From contig NZ_JYLN01000001.1 in assembly GCF_001439735.1 (NCBI RefSeq), forward strand, positions 372,001-436,000: 64,000 nt of DNA. The letters are read 5' to 3'. The notes under the pieces were generated by a model, which searched no databases, was not told the DNA's origin, and saw nothing but the letters and a program-made list of their open reading frames with translations. Source of the DNA: Pseudomonas paralactis (GTDB lineage Bacteria; Pseudomonadota; Gammaproteobacteria; Pseudomonadales; Pseudomonadaceae). Shown here piece after piece: positions 16,888 through 24,488 of the stretch. Position 1 is the first letter of the stretch; the number at the start of each line of letters is the position of its first letter. Position numbers and translations under genes: made by a program.

Positions 16888-18083
16888 ACAGCGCAGACTT
16901 AATTGACCCTCATCTGTTGCACAAAGACACACCCAGGGATGTATTGATCGGTCGACCCAGGCTGATTCTGCCCAGCTTTCTTAGTGCTTCGATCGGTGCC
17001 GACCTACTGGCTGGCAACCCCCAGGATCAGGAGCTGTTCAAACAGCTGTACCGTGCCCAAGACGGCCAGTATGTGCTGCGCCATCTGCCGCTGACCCTCA
17101 GCGCGAAACAGGCCGGCACTCTCTCCACCTTCGAGATCCGCCTGGCTGACTTCTACACCGAGTGCGACGACCACTTCATCCTCACGGCTGAATTCATCCC
17201 CCACCAGGCCCAACGCTACCTGGCCCAGCATTTTCAGGGCGGTGATGCCCACATACCGCCCGACCAGATAATACGCATGATCGAATGCCTTGAGTCGCTC
17301 GCGCAGTGGGACAAGGCCAGGCAGGGCTCTTACCTGTTGATCAACGACACCAAGAATTACTACTTCTACAACAAGCAGCACGAACATGTACCGGGCCTGA
17401 TGTTGATCGAAGTGGCCAGGCAAGCCATGTACCACTACGTCTACAACTACTTGGGCCATCAGCGCGGTACGGTTTCCATTTCCATCGAAGACTTGCGCAT
17501 TTCCTTCAACGCCTACACCGAATCGGCTTACGAGGTCGAAGTCGTGGTGCAACAGACCCACGGCCTGAAGCGATCGCAACCCAAGTCCATCGACAAGTGC
17601 GCAAACTTCTATCAGAACGGTCGGCTGGTATCGCGTCTCTGGCTGCAAGGCGCAGTGATCAAGTTACCGCTGTTCAAACGCATGCGTTCGTTGAACTACC
17701 CTCAGGATCACTGGTTCACCCCTTCCGATCGCTTGCCCAAGAACATCCTCGTGCATCACGCCGACAGTGCGCTGCAAGCCAGGCTGAGCCTGCTCTCGGT
17801 ACTGGGCGTGCTGGTGACTCACCAGGCCGAAGGCATCAATTGGAGCACGGTTACGACCGTATCGCTGTATATCGAAGGGGGCGGCTTCCTCAGCCTGCCC
17901 GTTGCTTCGACTTGCTCCACCGGCGAACCCGACCAGCGCGTGCTGGTGTTCGACAAACTGTCCAAGAGCCAGGCCAGCGAACTGCGTGAAACGATCAAGT
18001 GCCACTGCTTCTTTGCCGGGCAGATGCAATGGAACGCTGGCTCCTCACCTGACCCTCTGGCCCCCGAGCAAATCGTGGCATGA
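16884..18083 (+). CDS. AfsA-type gamma-butyrolactone synthase (double hotdog)
   Basis: A 399-residue protein related to Streptomyces AfsA/ScbA, which couple a beta-ketoacyl chain to dihydroxyacetone phosphate to start butyrolactone signal synthesis. The central helix PGLMLIEVARQAMYHYVYNY is the AfsA hotdog signature, and a second hotdog-like half follows (PKNILVHHADSALQARLSLL). It is about 100 residues longer than the Streptomyces proteins at the N-terminus. ATG 16884 has GGAG upstream and overlaps the previous stop. Next to luxI and two reductase types it defines a putative AHL-controlled lactone pathway. Confidence 0.8.
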   Translation: MNSADLIDPHLLHKDTPRDVLIGRPRLILPSFLSASIGADLLAGNPQDQELFKQLYRAQDGQYVLRHLPLTLSAKQAGTLSTFEIRLADFYTECDDHFILTAEFIPHQAQRYLAQHFQGGDAHIPPDQIIRMIECLESLAQWDKARQGSYLLINDTKNYYFYNKQHEHVPGLMLIEVARQAMYHYVYNYLGHQRGTVSISIEDLRISFNAYTESAYEVEVVVQQTHGLKRSQPKSIDKCANFYQNGRLVSRLWLQGAVIKLPLFKRMRSLNYPQDHWFTPSDRLPKNILVHHADSALQARLSLLSVLGVLVTHQAEGINWSTVTTVSLYIEGGGFLSLPVASTCSTGEPDQRVLVFDKLSKSQASELRETIKCHCFFAGQMQWNAGSSPDPLAPEQIVA

Positions 18084-18096
18084 GGATCCTGCGCCC

Positions 18097-19242
18097 ATGA
18101 GCTATGAGTTATCACAACGCCCACTGATGATCGGTCAGGGCGTTTCGCTGAAAAACCGCATGTATTTCGCACCGATGGGCATCGACCTGGCCACCTCGGA
18201 CGGTTCGCTGTCCGAGGAAATGCTCAGGTTCTATCAACATGTAATCGACGGTGGCTGCGCCATGGTGGTGCTGGGCAACTCCTCCATAGCGCCCTCCACG
18301 CGTCTGCATGCGCGAGGCCTGTGCCTGCATAGCCATGCCAACGTGGAAAAGCTCGCGCCGCTGGTGGAGTACGGTCGCCAGCGGGACTGTCCAGTGGTGG
18401 TGCAACTTCAGCATTACGGCGCCCAAGGTGGCACACAGATCAGCGGCCAACCGCTGCTTTGCCCGAGCCGCAGTGCGTTATCCGGCAGCCGCAGCGCCGA
18501 GGCATTGGAGATGAGTGTCGAGGACATCGACGTCGTTTGCGATCAGTTTGCTCAAGCGGCTCTGCGAGCCAGACAGGCCGGCGCCAGGATGGTCCAGCTT
18601 CAGGCCTCCAACGGCTACCTGCTGAGCAGTTTTCTATCGCCCTGGACCAACCATCGCCATGACGCTTACGGCGGCAGCCCGCTCAAGCGAGCGCGGTTTC
18701 TGTTGGAAGTCATCGACCGCATTCACAGGGTTACCGCAGGAGAGCTGGAGGTTTCCGTGCGCCTGGGCATTGATGATTGCGTAGGCGCCAACGGGCAGCA
18801 ACCGGAACTGCTCCAGGATGTGGTGGCGGCCCTGGAAAACGCCGGGACCTCGGCAATCATGTGCTCGATCACCATCAAGGAAACCTTCCGCTACATGCTG
18901 TCTGCCCATCCGACGATTCAGCAACAGTTCGTCGAAGGGGTACACCTGATCAAGTCGTTCACCTCGCTGCCGGTCGGCTATGCCGGTTTCATTGGCTCCC
19001 TGCAGGAAGCAGAAAATCAACTGCGGCTGGGTCACTGTGACCTGATCGGTATGAGCCGAGCCCTCTTCGCCGATAACGACCTGATCAGCAAATCGCTCGC
19101 CGGCCATGAAGACAAGGTTCAGCAATGCCGGTTTGACGGTAACTGCTTTCGGGACAAGAGCAACCCGCAACTCGACCGGGTGTATTGCTGCGTGAATGAG
19201 CACTACAAGCGTCCTGCTCACATCCACTACGGGAATCAATAA
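18097..19242 (+). CDS. NADH:flavin oxidoreductase, Old Yellow Enzyme family
   Basis: A 381-residue TIM-barrel FMN enzyme that would reduce activated C=C bonds. Family parts: LKNRMYFAPMGIDLATSDG at the N-terminus, VVVQLQHYGAQGG with the active-site histidine, FLSPWTNHRHDAYGGS and DLIGMSRALFADNDL at the phosphate site. The C-terminus has cysteines (QCRFDGNCF, VYCCVN) at the place where 2,4-dienoyl-CoA reductases bind an iron-sulfur cluster, but the spacing is altered and the flavoprotein domain is missing. In this operon it may reduce a butenolide double bond. Confidence 0.88.
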   Translation: MSYELSQRPLMIGQGVSLKNRMYFAPMGIDLATSDGSLSEEMLRFYQHVIDGGCAMVVLGNSSIAPSTRLHARGLCLHSHANVEKLAPLVEYGRQRDCPVVVQLQHYGAQGGTQISGQPLLCPSRSALSGSRSAEALEMSVEDIDVVCDQFAQAALRARQAGARMVQLQASNGYLLSSFLSPWTNHRHDAYGGSPLKRARFLLEVIDRIHRVTAGELEVSVRLGIDDCVGANGQQPELLQDVVAALENAGTSAIMCSITIKETFRYMLSAHPTIQQQFVEGVHLIKSFTSLPVGYAGFIGSLQEAENQLRLGHCDLIGMSRALFADNDLISKSLAGHEDKVQQCRFDGNCFRDKSNPQLDRVYCCVNEHYKRPAHIHYGNQ

Positions 19243-19243
19243 C

Positions 19244-20014
19244 ATGGAATTTCAAGACAAGAACATCGTCATTACCGGCGGTGCCAGCGGCATCGGCCTG
19301 GCGGTGGCAAAACAACTGGCCAAAGCGGGCGCACGCCTGTTCCTGATGAGCAGGAACCAGCAAAAGGCCGACGCCGCGCTAGAGATACTGGGGGCTTCGG
19401 CGCAGTTCATCTTTTGCGATGTGGCGTCGCACACGTCCGTAGCCGAGGCATTCGCGACGGTGGCTGGCGAGGTGGATCAGTTGCACTTTGCAATCAACAA
19501 CGCAGGCATTACCGCCCCCTACGCGCCGATCGCGACCAGCGCACCGCAGGACTGGGACAGGGTCATCCACACCAACCTGAACGGCCCCTTTTACTGCCTG
19601 CAAAAAGAACTGGAACTGATCAGCCGGTACCCCGATGGAGCGATCGTCAATGTGTCTTCGTGCGCGGGCGTGATGCCTATGGCCAATCAGGCCGCCTACG
19701 TCGCCAGCAAGACCGCGCTCAATGCCTTGACGCAGGTCGCGGCCATGGAAAATGCCTGCGACAGCGAATCCGGTTTTGCCGTACGCGTCAACGCCGTAGC
19801 GCCCGGGCCGACACTGGGCGGTATGAACTCTGCGGAACGGCTGGCGGCCCATCCGGAAAACACCCAGCGCAAGCGTGACGTGACCGCCATGAAACGCTTT
19901 GCCCAGCCAGAGGAAATCGCCGACGCGATCGTGTTTTTGTTGAGCCGCCGATCCAGCTACATCACCGGCTCGGTGCTCAGCGCCGATGGCGGCTATCACA
20001 TCGGCAAATTCTAG
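19244..20014 (+). CDS. Short-chain dehydrogenase/reductase (SDR) 1
   Basis: A 256-residue classical SDR. The cofactor loop is TGGASGIG (residues 9-16), the structural NNAG motif is present, and the catalytic serine and YxxxK are in NVSSCAG and YVASK. The start ATG 19244 immediately follows the Old Yellow Enzyme gene (1-nt gap). It would reduce a ketone or oxidise an alcohol with NAD(P)H; in the lactone pathway a keto-group reduction is plausible, as in A-factor type biosynthesis. Confidence 0.9.
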   Translation: MEFQDKNIVITGGASGIGLAVAKQLAKAGARLFLMSRNQQKADAALEILGASAQFIFCDVASHTSVAEAFATVAGEVDQLHFAINNAGITAPYAPIATSAPQDWDRVIHTNLNGPFYCLQKELELISRYPDGAIVNVSSCAGVMPMANQAAYVASKTALNALTQVAAMENACDSESGFAVRVNAVAPGPTLGGMNSAERLAAHPENTQRKRDVTAMKRFAQPEEIADAIVFLLSRRSSYITGSVLSADGGYHIGKF

Positions 20015-20022
20015 GGGCAATC

Positions 20023-20790
20023 ATGGCTAGCATATTGATCACCGGTGTGAGCACCGGTATCGGCAACGCTCTGGCACGTTATCACTTGGCCAGGGGCGAC
20101 GAGGTGCTCGCGGTATCACGCAATCCTGCGGCCAACATCCCGTCACAGGAGCGCTTTCACTTCCTCAGGTGCGACTTGACCGATATCGACCGCGCCCCGG
20201 CAACCTTACAGGCGTTGCTGTCGCGCTCCTCCGCCCCGGTAGACACCGTCTACCTGAATGCGGGCCGGTTCGGCAGCCCTCCACAACTGGCCACGCAAAC
20301 CTCGATGCAGGAGTTCAACAGCATCCTGGCACTTAACCTGGGCGCGGTGAAAATGGTCCTGGATATCCTGCTGAGTGCGACGCAGCCTCCCGGCACCGTG
20401 GTGTTTTCATCATCGATTTCGGCACTGCGCCAACGTGCCGGGATGCTCTCATATTCGGTCTCCAAGGCGGCGCTGAACGCTCTGGCAAAAATCTATCACC
20501 TGGAAAACCCACACACATTCTTTGCCGTGCTGGGGCTCTGCAACGTTCAGACGACGGTGGCGAAGACCATCATGGCGGCGGATGAACGCTTCAGTGACCT
20601 TGTCGCACTCCGCCAACGGGCGGCAGTGCCCGGCTACATCGTCGACGCAGAATCCCGCGCTGCGCATATCGTTCAGGTCTTGGCCGAGCGCCATCATCTT
20701 GGACTGAAATCGGGTGAGTTCCAGGAAATCCGCGACTTGTTGACCCAGCCACTCCAGGAGGAGACCCGCAATGACCCAATCCACCCATGA
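20023..20790 (+). CDS. Short-chain dehydrogenase/reductase (SDR) 2
   Basis: A 255-residue SDR with the cofactor loop TGVSTGIG at residues 7-14, LNAG in place of NNAG, and the active site in SSSISAL and YSVSK. It follows SDR 1 by 8 nt and its end overlaps the next gene by 20 nt. It is only distantly similar to SDR 1, so the two probably act on different positions of the product. Confidence 0.88.
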   Translation: MASILITGVSTGIGNALARYHLARGDEVLAVSRNPAANIPSQERFHFLRCDLTDIDRAPATLQALLSRSSAPVDTVYLNAGRFGSPPQLATQTSMQEFNSILALNLGAVKMVLDILLSATQPPGTVVFSSSISALRQRAGMLSYSVSKAALNALAKIYHLENPHTFFAVLGLCNVQTTVAKTIMAADERFSDLVALRQRAAVPGYIVDAESRAAHIVQVLAERHHLGLKSGEFQEIRDLLTQPLQEETRNDPIHP

Positions 20791-21208
20791 AAAAATCGTA
20801 CGTGTCGGCGCTGCATACGACATTCTCGCGATGGCTCCCTTCGCCTTGCCGATCGTGTCCGTCTGGGCCTATGCACTGATCCAATGGGTTGATCTGCAAC
20901 TGGGCTTCGACAGCCACTTCTCGGCGCTCGACCCCACGGCTATGTTCCTGCTCAACATCGGCGCCTGGGCATACCTTGTGTGGGGCGTTGTACGTTGGCG
21001 AGCCCCTACACGCGAACATGCCCGTCTCAGCGCCCTGCTACGCGTGATCGTAGTGGTAGTGCAGGGAGTGGCCGTCAGCAGTGGCGCTTCACCTTTCCTG
21101 CTGGTGCTGGGTGCCGTTCAATTGTTGCTGGCGGTGCTGGAGTTTTCGCATAGATTATTTGAGCGCAGCGGTGCCCCATCCAGCCGAGCAGAGGCACGCG
21201 CTTACTGA
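20771..21208 (+). CDS. Four-helix membrane protein, hypothetical, last gene of the AfsA operon
   Basis: A 145-residue protein with about four hydrophobic segments (AYDILAMAPFALPIVSVWAYALI, AMFLLNIGAWAYLVWGVV, LLRVIVVVVQGVAVSSG, PFLLVLGAVQLLLAVLEF). No family is recognised. The start lies within the end of SDR 2 with AGGAGGAGACCCGCA before the ATG, so it is translationally coupled. A role in export or sensing of the operon product is possible but unproven. Confidence 0.75.
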   Translation: MTQSTHEKIVRVGAAYDILAMAPFALPIVSVWAYALIQWVDLQLGFDSHFSALDPTAMFLLNIGAWAYLVWGVVRWRAPTREHARLSALLRVIVVVVQGVAVSSGASPFLLVLGAVQLLLAVLEFSHRLFERSGAPSSRAEARAY

Positions 21209-21349
21209 TGCCGCCGGGGGCCAACCTGGCGCTTGATGGAGGCCCCGCCTTCATCTCCTCGACATCGCCCCCGGACCGTCCACCCACTGAGCCTTCCTGC
21301 TTATCCCTACCTTTAGTCGGATATTTCTGGCGGTTCAAGCGCGACGGCT

Positions 21350-21385
21350 AACAACCCCACAGTGCCGCGGTAGTGTGGGGTTGTT
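21350..21385. terminator. Hairpin terminator after the AfsA operon
   Basis: A perfect 12-bp stem AACAACCCCACA / TGTGGGGTTGTT with a 12-nt loop lies between the operon and the convergent lipoprotein gene. The A- and T-rich outer ends suit termination in both directions. Confidence 0.85.
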
Positions 21386-21426
21386 CTCTGTCGGCAAGTT
21401 GGCTTTGGATGATGTTGGACGCGTGG

Positions 21427-21948
21427 TTACCGTGCGGTTGCCGGCAGCTCCTGGCACCACTTGATAGAACGCAGCGCTTCCTCGGCAGGCACAAGCGCGT
21501 AGCGCGAGTAAAACATTGTTCCGCTGAAACGACGGCCGTCGACTTCACCCAAGGTCTGCCCATCCTTGTAGTCAGAAGTGCTGAGTTGATCGGCGATGTA
21601 ATACACCTTGCCATTCTCGACGGTGATATCGAAACGCTGGTTAACCATACCGCTGATGATCGGTGGCGAGGTGGAGGCAACGCTGTGCTTGCCGGCGGGA
21701 ATGCCGGCCTTGAAAAAACTACCGGAAGGCAAGCTGCCGATTGTGCGGCCATCGACCTGAATAGTCGGGGCGACCCCGCCACCGATGCTCGCCGTCGTAC
21801 GATAAAAGTAAACCGTGGCCTCATCCGCACGAGGTTCAGCCGGTGACGTGAAGAACGGTTGGCCTTTGAGGTCCGGACCGCTGATGCAACCGGTCAGTGA
21901 GACCAGGCCTGCGAACAGGCTGGCCCAGAGTAGCGTAGAGCGCTTCAT
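21427..21948 (-). CDS. DUF2846-type lipoprotein
   Basis: A 173-residue predicted outer-envelope lipoprotein: signal peptide ending in the lipobox LTGC (cysteine at residue 21). The body has EATVYFYRTTASIGGGVAPTIQVDG and a FKAGIPAGKHSV turn, typical of DUF2846 proteins, whose function is unknown. ATG 21948 follows a short A/T-rich leader. The next gene on the same strand also encodes a lipoprotein. Confidence 0.85.
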   Translation of the reverse strand: MKRSTLLWASLFAGLVSLTGCISGPDLKGQPFFTSPAEPRADEATVYFYRTTASIGGGVAPTIQVDGRTIGSLPSGSFFKAGIPAGKHSVASTSPPIISGMVNQRFDITVENGKVYYIADQLSTSDYKDGQTLGEVDGRRFSGTMFYSRYALVPAEEALRSIKWCQELPATAR

Positions 21949-22011
21949 GCATGAATTCCTTGAACGTGGATCAATGGGCGTCGGGTTTGATGACTGTCAC
22001 CGGTACCGGCT

Positions 22012-22614
22012 TCAAATCGTGCACAACCCTTTACCGAAGTCAGTGGCATCAGAACTCGGCCAAGGCGCAAAACCGCTCTTCGGCGTCAGATTCACGATGT
22101 TCCGGTCCTTGAGCATCGGGTACTTGCGCTTGAGCGCCTGCACCGTGTCCTCGGCATTGTTCACGTTGGACAGGCAAAAGCGCAGGGCATCGACGCGCAG
22201 ATCGCCGATATAGAGAGTTTCCCCGGCCTTCACCGAGAAAACCGCAGGCACCGGGCGCGGCATCGACTTACCCGCGTAATACACGTAATGCCACTGCGTG
22301 TACTCATACTCACCCGGCGGCACTTCATACATGAAGTAATGGCCCAGCACAGAGGGAGATGGCTGATCATCTTCATTGCCCAGCGTTGTCAGCCGTATTG
22401 CGGTGCCGGGGGCTCCCTGTTGCTTGATCTCAACCACCAGCCCATGGGGCTGCATCATCGGAAAGCTCTCACCAACCGAACCCACGATGATCGCCTTACT
22501 CGGGTCCGGTGCGTGCTTGCCGTCGTAGCGTGACGTAGCGCATCCGGACAAAAGGGTCGCGCAAAGTGCGACTGCGCCCCAGACAAGATGTTTACTGCTG
22601 ACTTTCCCTAGCAT
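22012..22614 (-). CDS. Predicted lipoprotein, hypothetical
   Basis: A 200-residue lipoprotein with signal peptide and lipobox LSGC (cysteine about residue 25). The body contains PSVLGHYFMYEVPPGEYEYT and VFSVKAGETLYIGDLRVD, a beta-rich arrangement like DUF2846 relatives, so it may be a distant paralogue of the downstream lipoprotein. ATG 22614 is preferred because the signal peptide begins there. It lies 63 nt upstream of the DUF2846 gene and could share its transcript. Confidence 0.75.
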   Translation of the reverse strand: MLGKVSSKHLVWGAVALCATLLSGCATSRYDGKHAPDPSKAIIVGSVGESFPMMQPHGLVVEIKQQGAPGTAIRLTTLGNEDDQPSPSVLGHYFMYEVPPGEYEYTQWHYVYYAGKSMPRPVPAVFSVKAGETLYIGDLRVDALRFCLSNVNNAEDTVQALKRKYPMLKDRNIVNLTPKSGFAPWPSSDATDFGKGLCTI

Positions 22615-22751
22615 TGGTTTTTTCCGATCAATAATCTTGCAGTTTGTAGAGCCCACCCGAACGAACCAAAAGTTCGCACATCTGGTGCTTCGTTGCTGGC
22701 TCGTCAGCCTCTATTGTCCAGCTACCCGCACCCTGATAACAACCCACTCCT

Positions 22752-22774
22752 GTAGGAGCGAGCTTGCTCGCGAA
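22752..22774. repeat. Single REP arm before leader A
   Basis: One GTAGGAGCGAGCTTGCTCGCGAA arm without its inverted partner. The bases after it (AAACGATAACGC, then GCCTGAAGGCAAAATCC) resemble a REPIN spacer that runs into the conserved leader A. Confidence 0.9.
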
Positions 22775-22829
22775 AAACCCAAACGATAACGCAGCGCCTG
22801 AAGGCAAAATCCGATTTCCCTGCCGCACC

Positions 22830-23126
22830 TTGCTCCATTGCCTACGCCTGCGTCAGAATCCGCCGGCTTGTGCGCTGGGGTAGCCGTCTCTAAGGTGGCT
22901 CGGTCGCTGAATTGTTCAGTGATTCGGGTTTAGTAGCCTGAGCTTGGGTATCTATTAGTGCATGAGTTTCATCAATCAGACATTGCGTCTGTGCTTGATG
23001 GTGGCTGTGCGTAGGGCGTCTTCGGGCGCGCCGGCTTTAGATATCCACCGGTCTACTAACCTGCGTACAGCTGCCACCCACTGTTTAGTAGCGGAAAGGT
23101 GGTGGCATCACTCAGGATGTCTACTC
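22830..23126 (+). promoter_or_regulatory. Structured leader A with mutually exclusive pairing at the SD (candidate RNA switch)
   Basis: A conserved leader of about 297 nt ends at the start codon of the small-protein gene. Strand b2 (TAGATATCC, 23038-23046) can pair with upstream a2 (GGGTATCTA, 22946-22954; 9 bp) or with c2 (GGATGTCTA, 23115-23123; 9 bp), which includes the Shine-Dalgarno. Likewise b1 (CTACTAA, 23053-23059) can pair with TTTAGTAG at 22929-22936 or at 23084-23091. The two states are nested and exclude each other: one frees, the other hides, the ribosome site. Hairpins include GCGTC-TTCG-GGCGC (23016-23029). Three more copies exist at 24489, 26295 and 54296. The ligand or trigger is unknown. 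Confidence 0.85.
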
Positions 23127-23360
23127 ATGTCAAAAGCAGATTCAACAACGCTCTTCAGCGTCGCCCCAAACGCCAGCAACGAAACCCTCATCACCAACAG
23201 CTACGAAACCTTCACCAGCGTCAGCACACTGCTGCTCGACCTGTCCGAAGACCTCAACGGCAAACACCGCGACATCGCCCTGGCCATACACCAACTGAGC
23301 GAACTGGGCGTACTCCTCACCGCCAGACTCCTAGACCGTGAAGTGCCCTGCCCTGGCTGA
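23127..23360 (+). CDS. Small DUF6124-like protein, copy A
   Basis: A 77-residue protein. The core from residue 13 (NASNETLITNSYETFTSV through LGVLLTARLLDRE) is nearly identical in copies B and C and clearly related in copy D; only the first 12 residues vary. It resembles small Pseudomonas proteins of the DUF6124/DUF3077 type (from memory), of unknown function. No signal peptide; predicted mostly helical. Start ATG 23127 has AGGA 9 nt upstream, inside the c2 strand of the leader switch. A degenerate piece of a convergent gene follows. Confidence 0.8.
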   Translation: MSKADSTTLFSVAPNASNETLITNSYETFTSVSTLLLDLSEDLNGKHRDIALAIHQLSELGVLLTARLLDREVPCPG

Positions 23361-23365
23361 TGATT

Positions 23366-23437
23366 AGCCCTTCAACTTGCTAGCCCGATAACCGCCGCGT
23401 CGTCGTGAGCCACCTACAGCGACTCGGCGGTTTGGTT
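23366..23437 (-). pseudogene. Remnant of the 77-residue partner gene after copy A
   Basis: On the minus strand this stretch encodes an AESL-stop-VAHDDAA segment that matches the C-terminal end (AESLYVAYDDAA) of the intact gene at 32680-32913. An in-frame stop replaces the tyrosine and nothing recognisable lies upstream. Confidence 0.65.
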
Positions 23438-23505
23438 TGATGGGTAGGTCGACTGGCTAGAGCGGGACGGTTACGCTGACGTTTTTCGCATGACGGGAAA
23501 AGCGA

Positions 23506-23913
23506 ATGACAACGGTGTATCAGGGAAGCTGCTTATGCGCAGCCGTCACTTACGAGCTATCCGCCACGCCAAAGTCAGTGAGCCACTGCCATTGCCGCCA
23601 GTGCCGCAAAAGTCACGGGGCCGCATTCGCTTCTTACGGCAGTGTTCCCCGTGACGCACTACGCCTACTTTCCGGCGCCAACAGCATCAAAACCTATGCA
23701 TCCTCAGAGGCAGTGTTGCGCGAATTTTGCACGCACTGCGGCTCGGCATTGTTCTGGTCGCGGTCTCAAGGGGAATTCGCCGACTGGGTGTCGATAGCGC
23801 TGGGCACGCTCGATACGCCCTTCATAGCTGAAAAGCAAAAACACGTTCATGTCGACTCCGCAGTCCACTGGTGCGGCTACCCCCCTCAGAAACCTCCAAG
23901 CTGCATGATATGA
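23506..23913 (+). CDS. GFA/CENP-V family zinc-binding protein
   Basis: A 135-residue protein of the glutathione-dependent formaldehyde-activating (GFA) fold. The zinc ligands are visible in GSCLCAAV, HCHCRQCRKSHG and FCTHCGSALFW. Family members bind zinc and sometimes glutathione; the activity of this one is unknown. ATG 23506 follows GGGAAAAGCGA. The last 28 nt overlap the end of the convergent acetyltransferase gene. Confidence 0.92.
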   Translation: MTTVYQGSCLCAAVTYELSATPKSVSHCHCRQCRKSHGAAFASYGSVPRDALRLLSGANSIKTYASSEAVLREFCTHCGSALFWSRSQGEFADWVSIALGTLDTPFIAEKQKHVHVDSAVHWCGYPPQKPPSCMI

Positions 23914-24332
23914 GTCGCCTGGGCCTCATCTGTTCGCTTGAAGCCACAGCGCTCATAAAAGGCGCTTCCTTCAGCCGTATCCGTGAAAAGACGCACGATC
24001 TGAAACCTGAGAGCGGCACGTTCAACAAGCGCCTTTACCAGCGCCTTCCCGACGTGTTGCCCCCTTGCCGAAGCTGCGACGTACACCCGCCGCAGTCTGG
24101 CCACATTATTGTCAGCATAGGGATCAACTGAAAGACCGCCGATGCCTATCAGTTGCTGATTCAAATAGGCCGCCATCAGACACTCGCCGGGTGCATCAAA
24201 GCGGTTTGCTCCAGAGTGCCATTCGTTAATCAGACGCGTGAGAAACCTGAAACCCTCGCCAACGGCTTCCTTTTCCAGCGCCTGTATCTGGCGCGGAAGG
24301 TATGTTATTGGTTGAATCTCATATCGTGTCAT
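23886..24332 (-). CDS. GNAT family N-acetyltransferase
   Basis: A 148-residue GNAT protein. Motif A is visible as LRRVYVAASARGQHVGKALVKALVE, and the C-terminal strand has SAFYERCGFKRTDE. ATG 24332 (MTRYEIQP) is preferred because GGAGGCAGGGATGG precedes it and the domain begins there; a longer frame upstream crosses into a REP element. It overlaps the convergent GFA gene by 28 nt. Substrate unknown. Confidence 0.85.
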   Translation of the reverse strand: MTRYEIQPITYLPRQIQALEKEAVGEGFRFLTRLINEWHSGANRFDAPGECLMAAYLNQQLIGIGGLSVDPYADNNVARLRRVYVAASARGQHVGKALVKALVERAALRFQIVRLFTDTAEGSAFYERCGFKRTDEAQATHIMQLGGF

Positions 24333-24410
24333 CCATCCCTGCCTCCAATATGAAACGCGTTCAATGCTAACAATTTCGTTTGAGGTGACGAACACTGCAA
24401 GGTCACTCCT

Positions 24411-24433
24411 GTAGGAGCGAGCTTGCTCGCGAA
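24411..24433. repeat. Single REP arm before leader B
   Basis: One GTAGGAGCGAGCTTGCTCGCGAA arm followed by the same hybrid spacer seen before leader A (AAACGATCACGC, GCCTGAAGGCAAAATCC). Confidence 0.9.
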
Positions 24434-24488
24434 AACCCCAAACGATCACGCAGTGCCTGAAGGCAAAATCCGATTCCCCTGCTGCACC

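Noticed and set aside
23059..23062. TACTAAC resembling a eukaryotic branch site
   Set aside because: Chance match; in this bacterial context it is explained by pairing with TTTAGTAG.
22830..23126. Leader as a group I or group II intron, because one strand pairs with both flanks like a guide sequence
   Set aside because: Only about 70 nt separate the middle strand from the downstream strand, too little for a catalytic core, and no conserved P7 or domain V sequence is visible. The downstream strand lies on the Shine-Dalgarno, which fits translation control.
22962..23126. In-frame ATG at 22962 extending small protein A by 55 residues (likewise 26427 for C)
   Set aside because: The extension runs through the structured leader, is absent in copy D, and each ATG chosen has its own Shine-Dalgarno.
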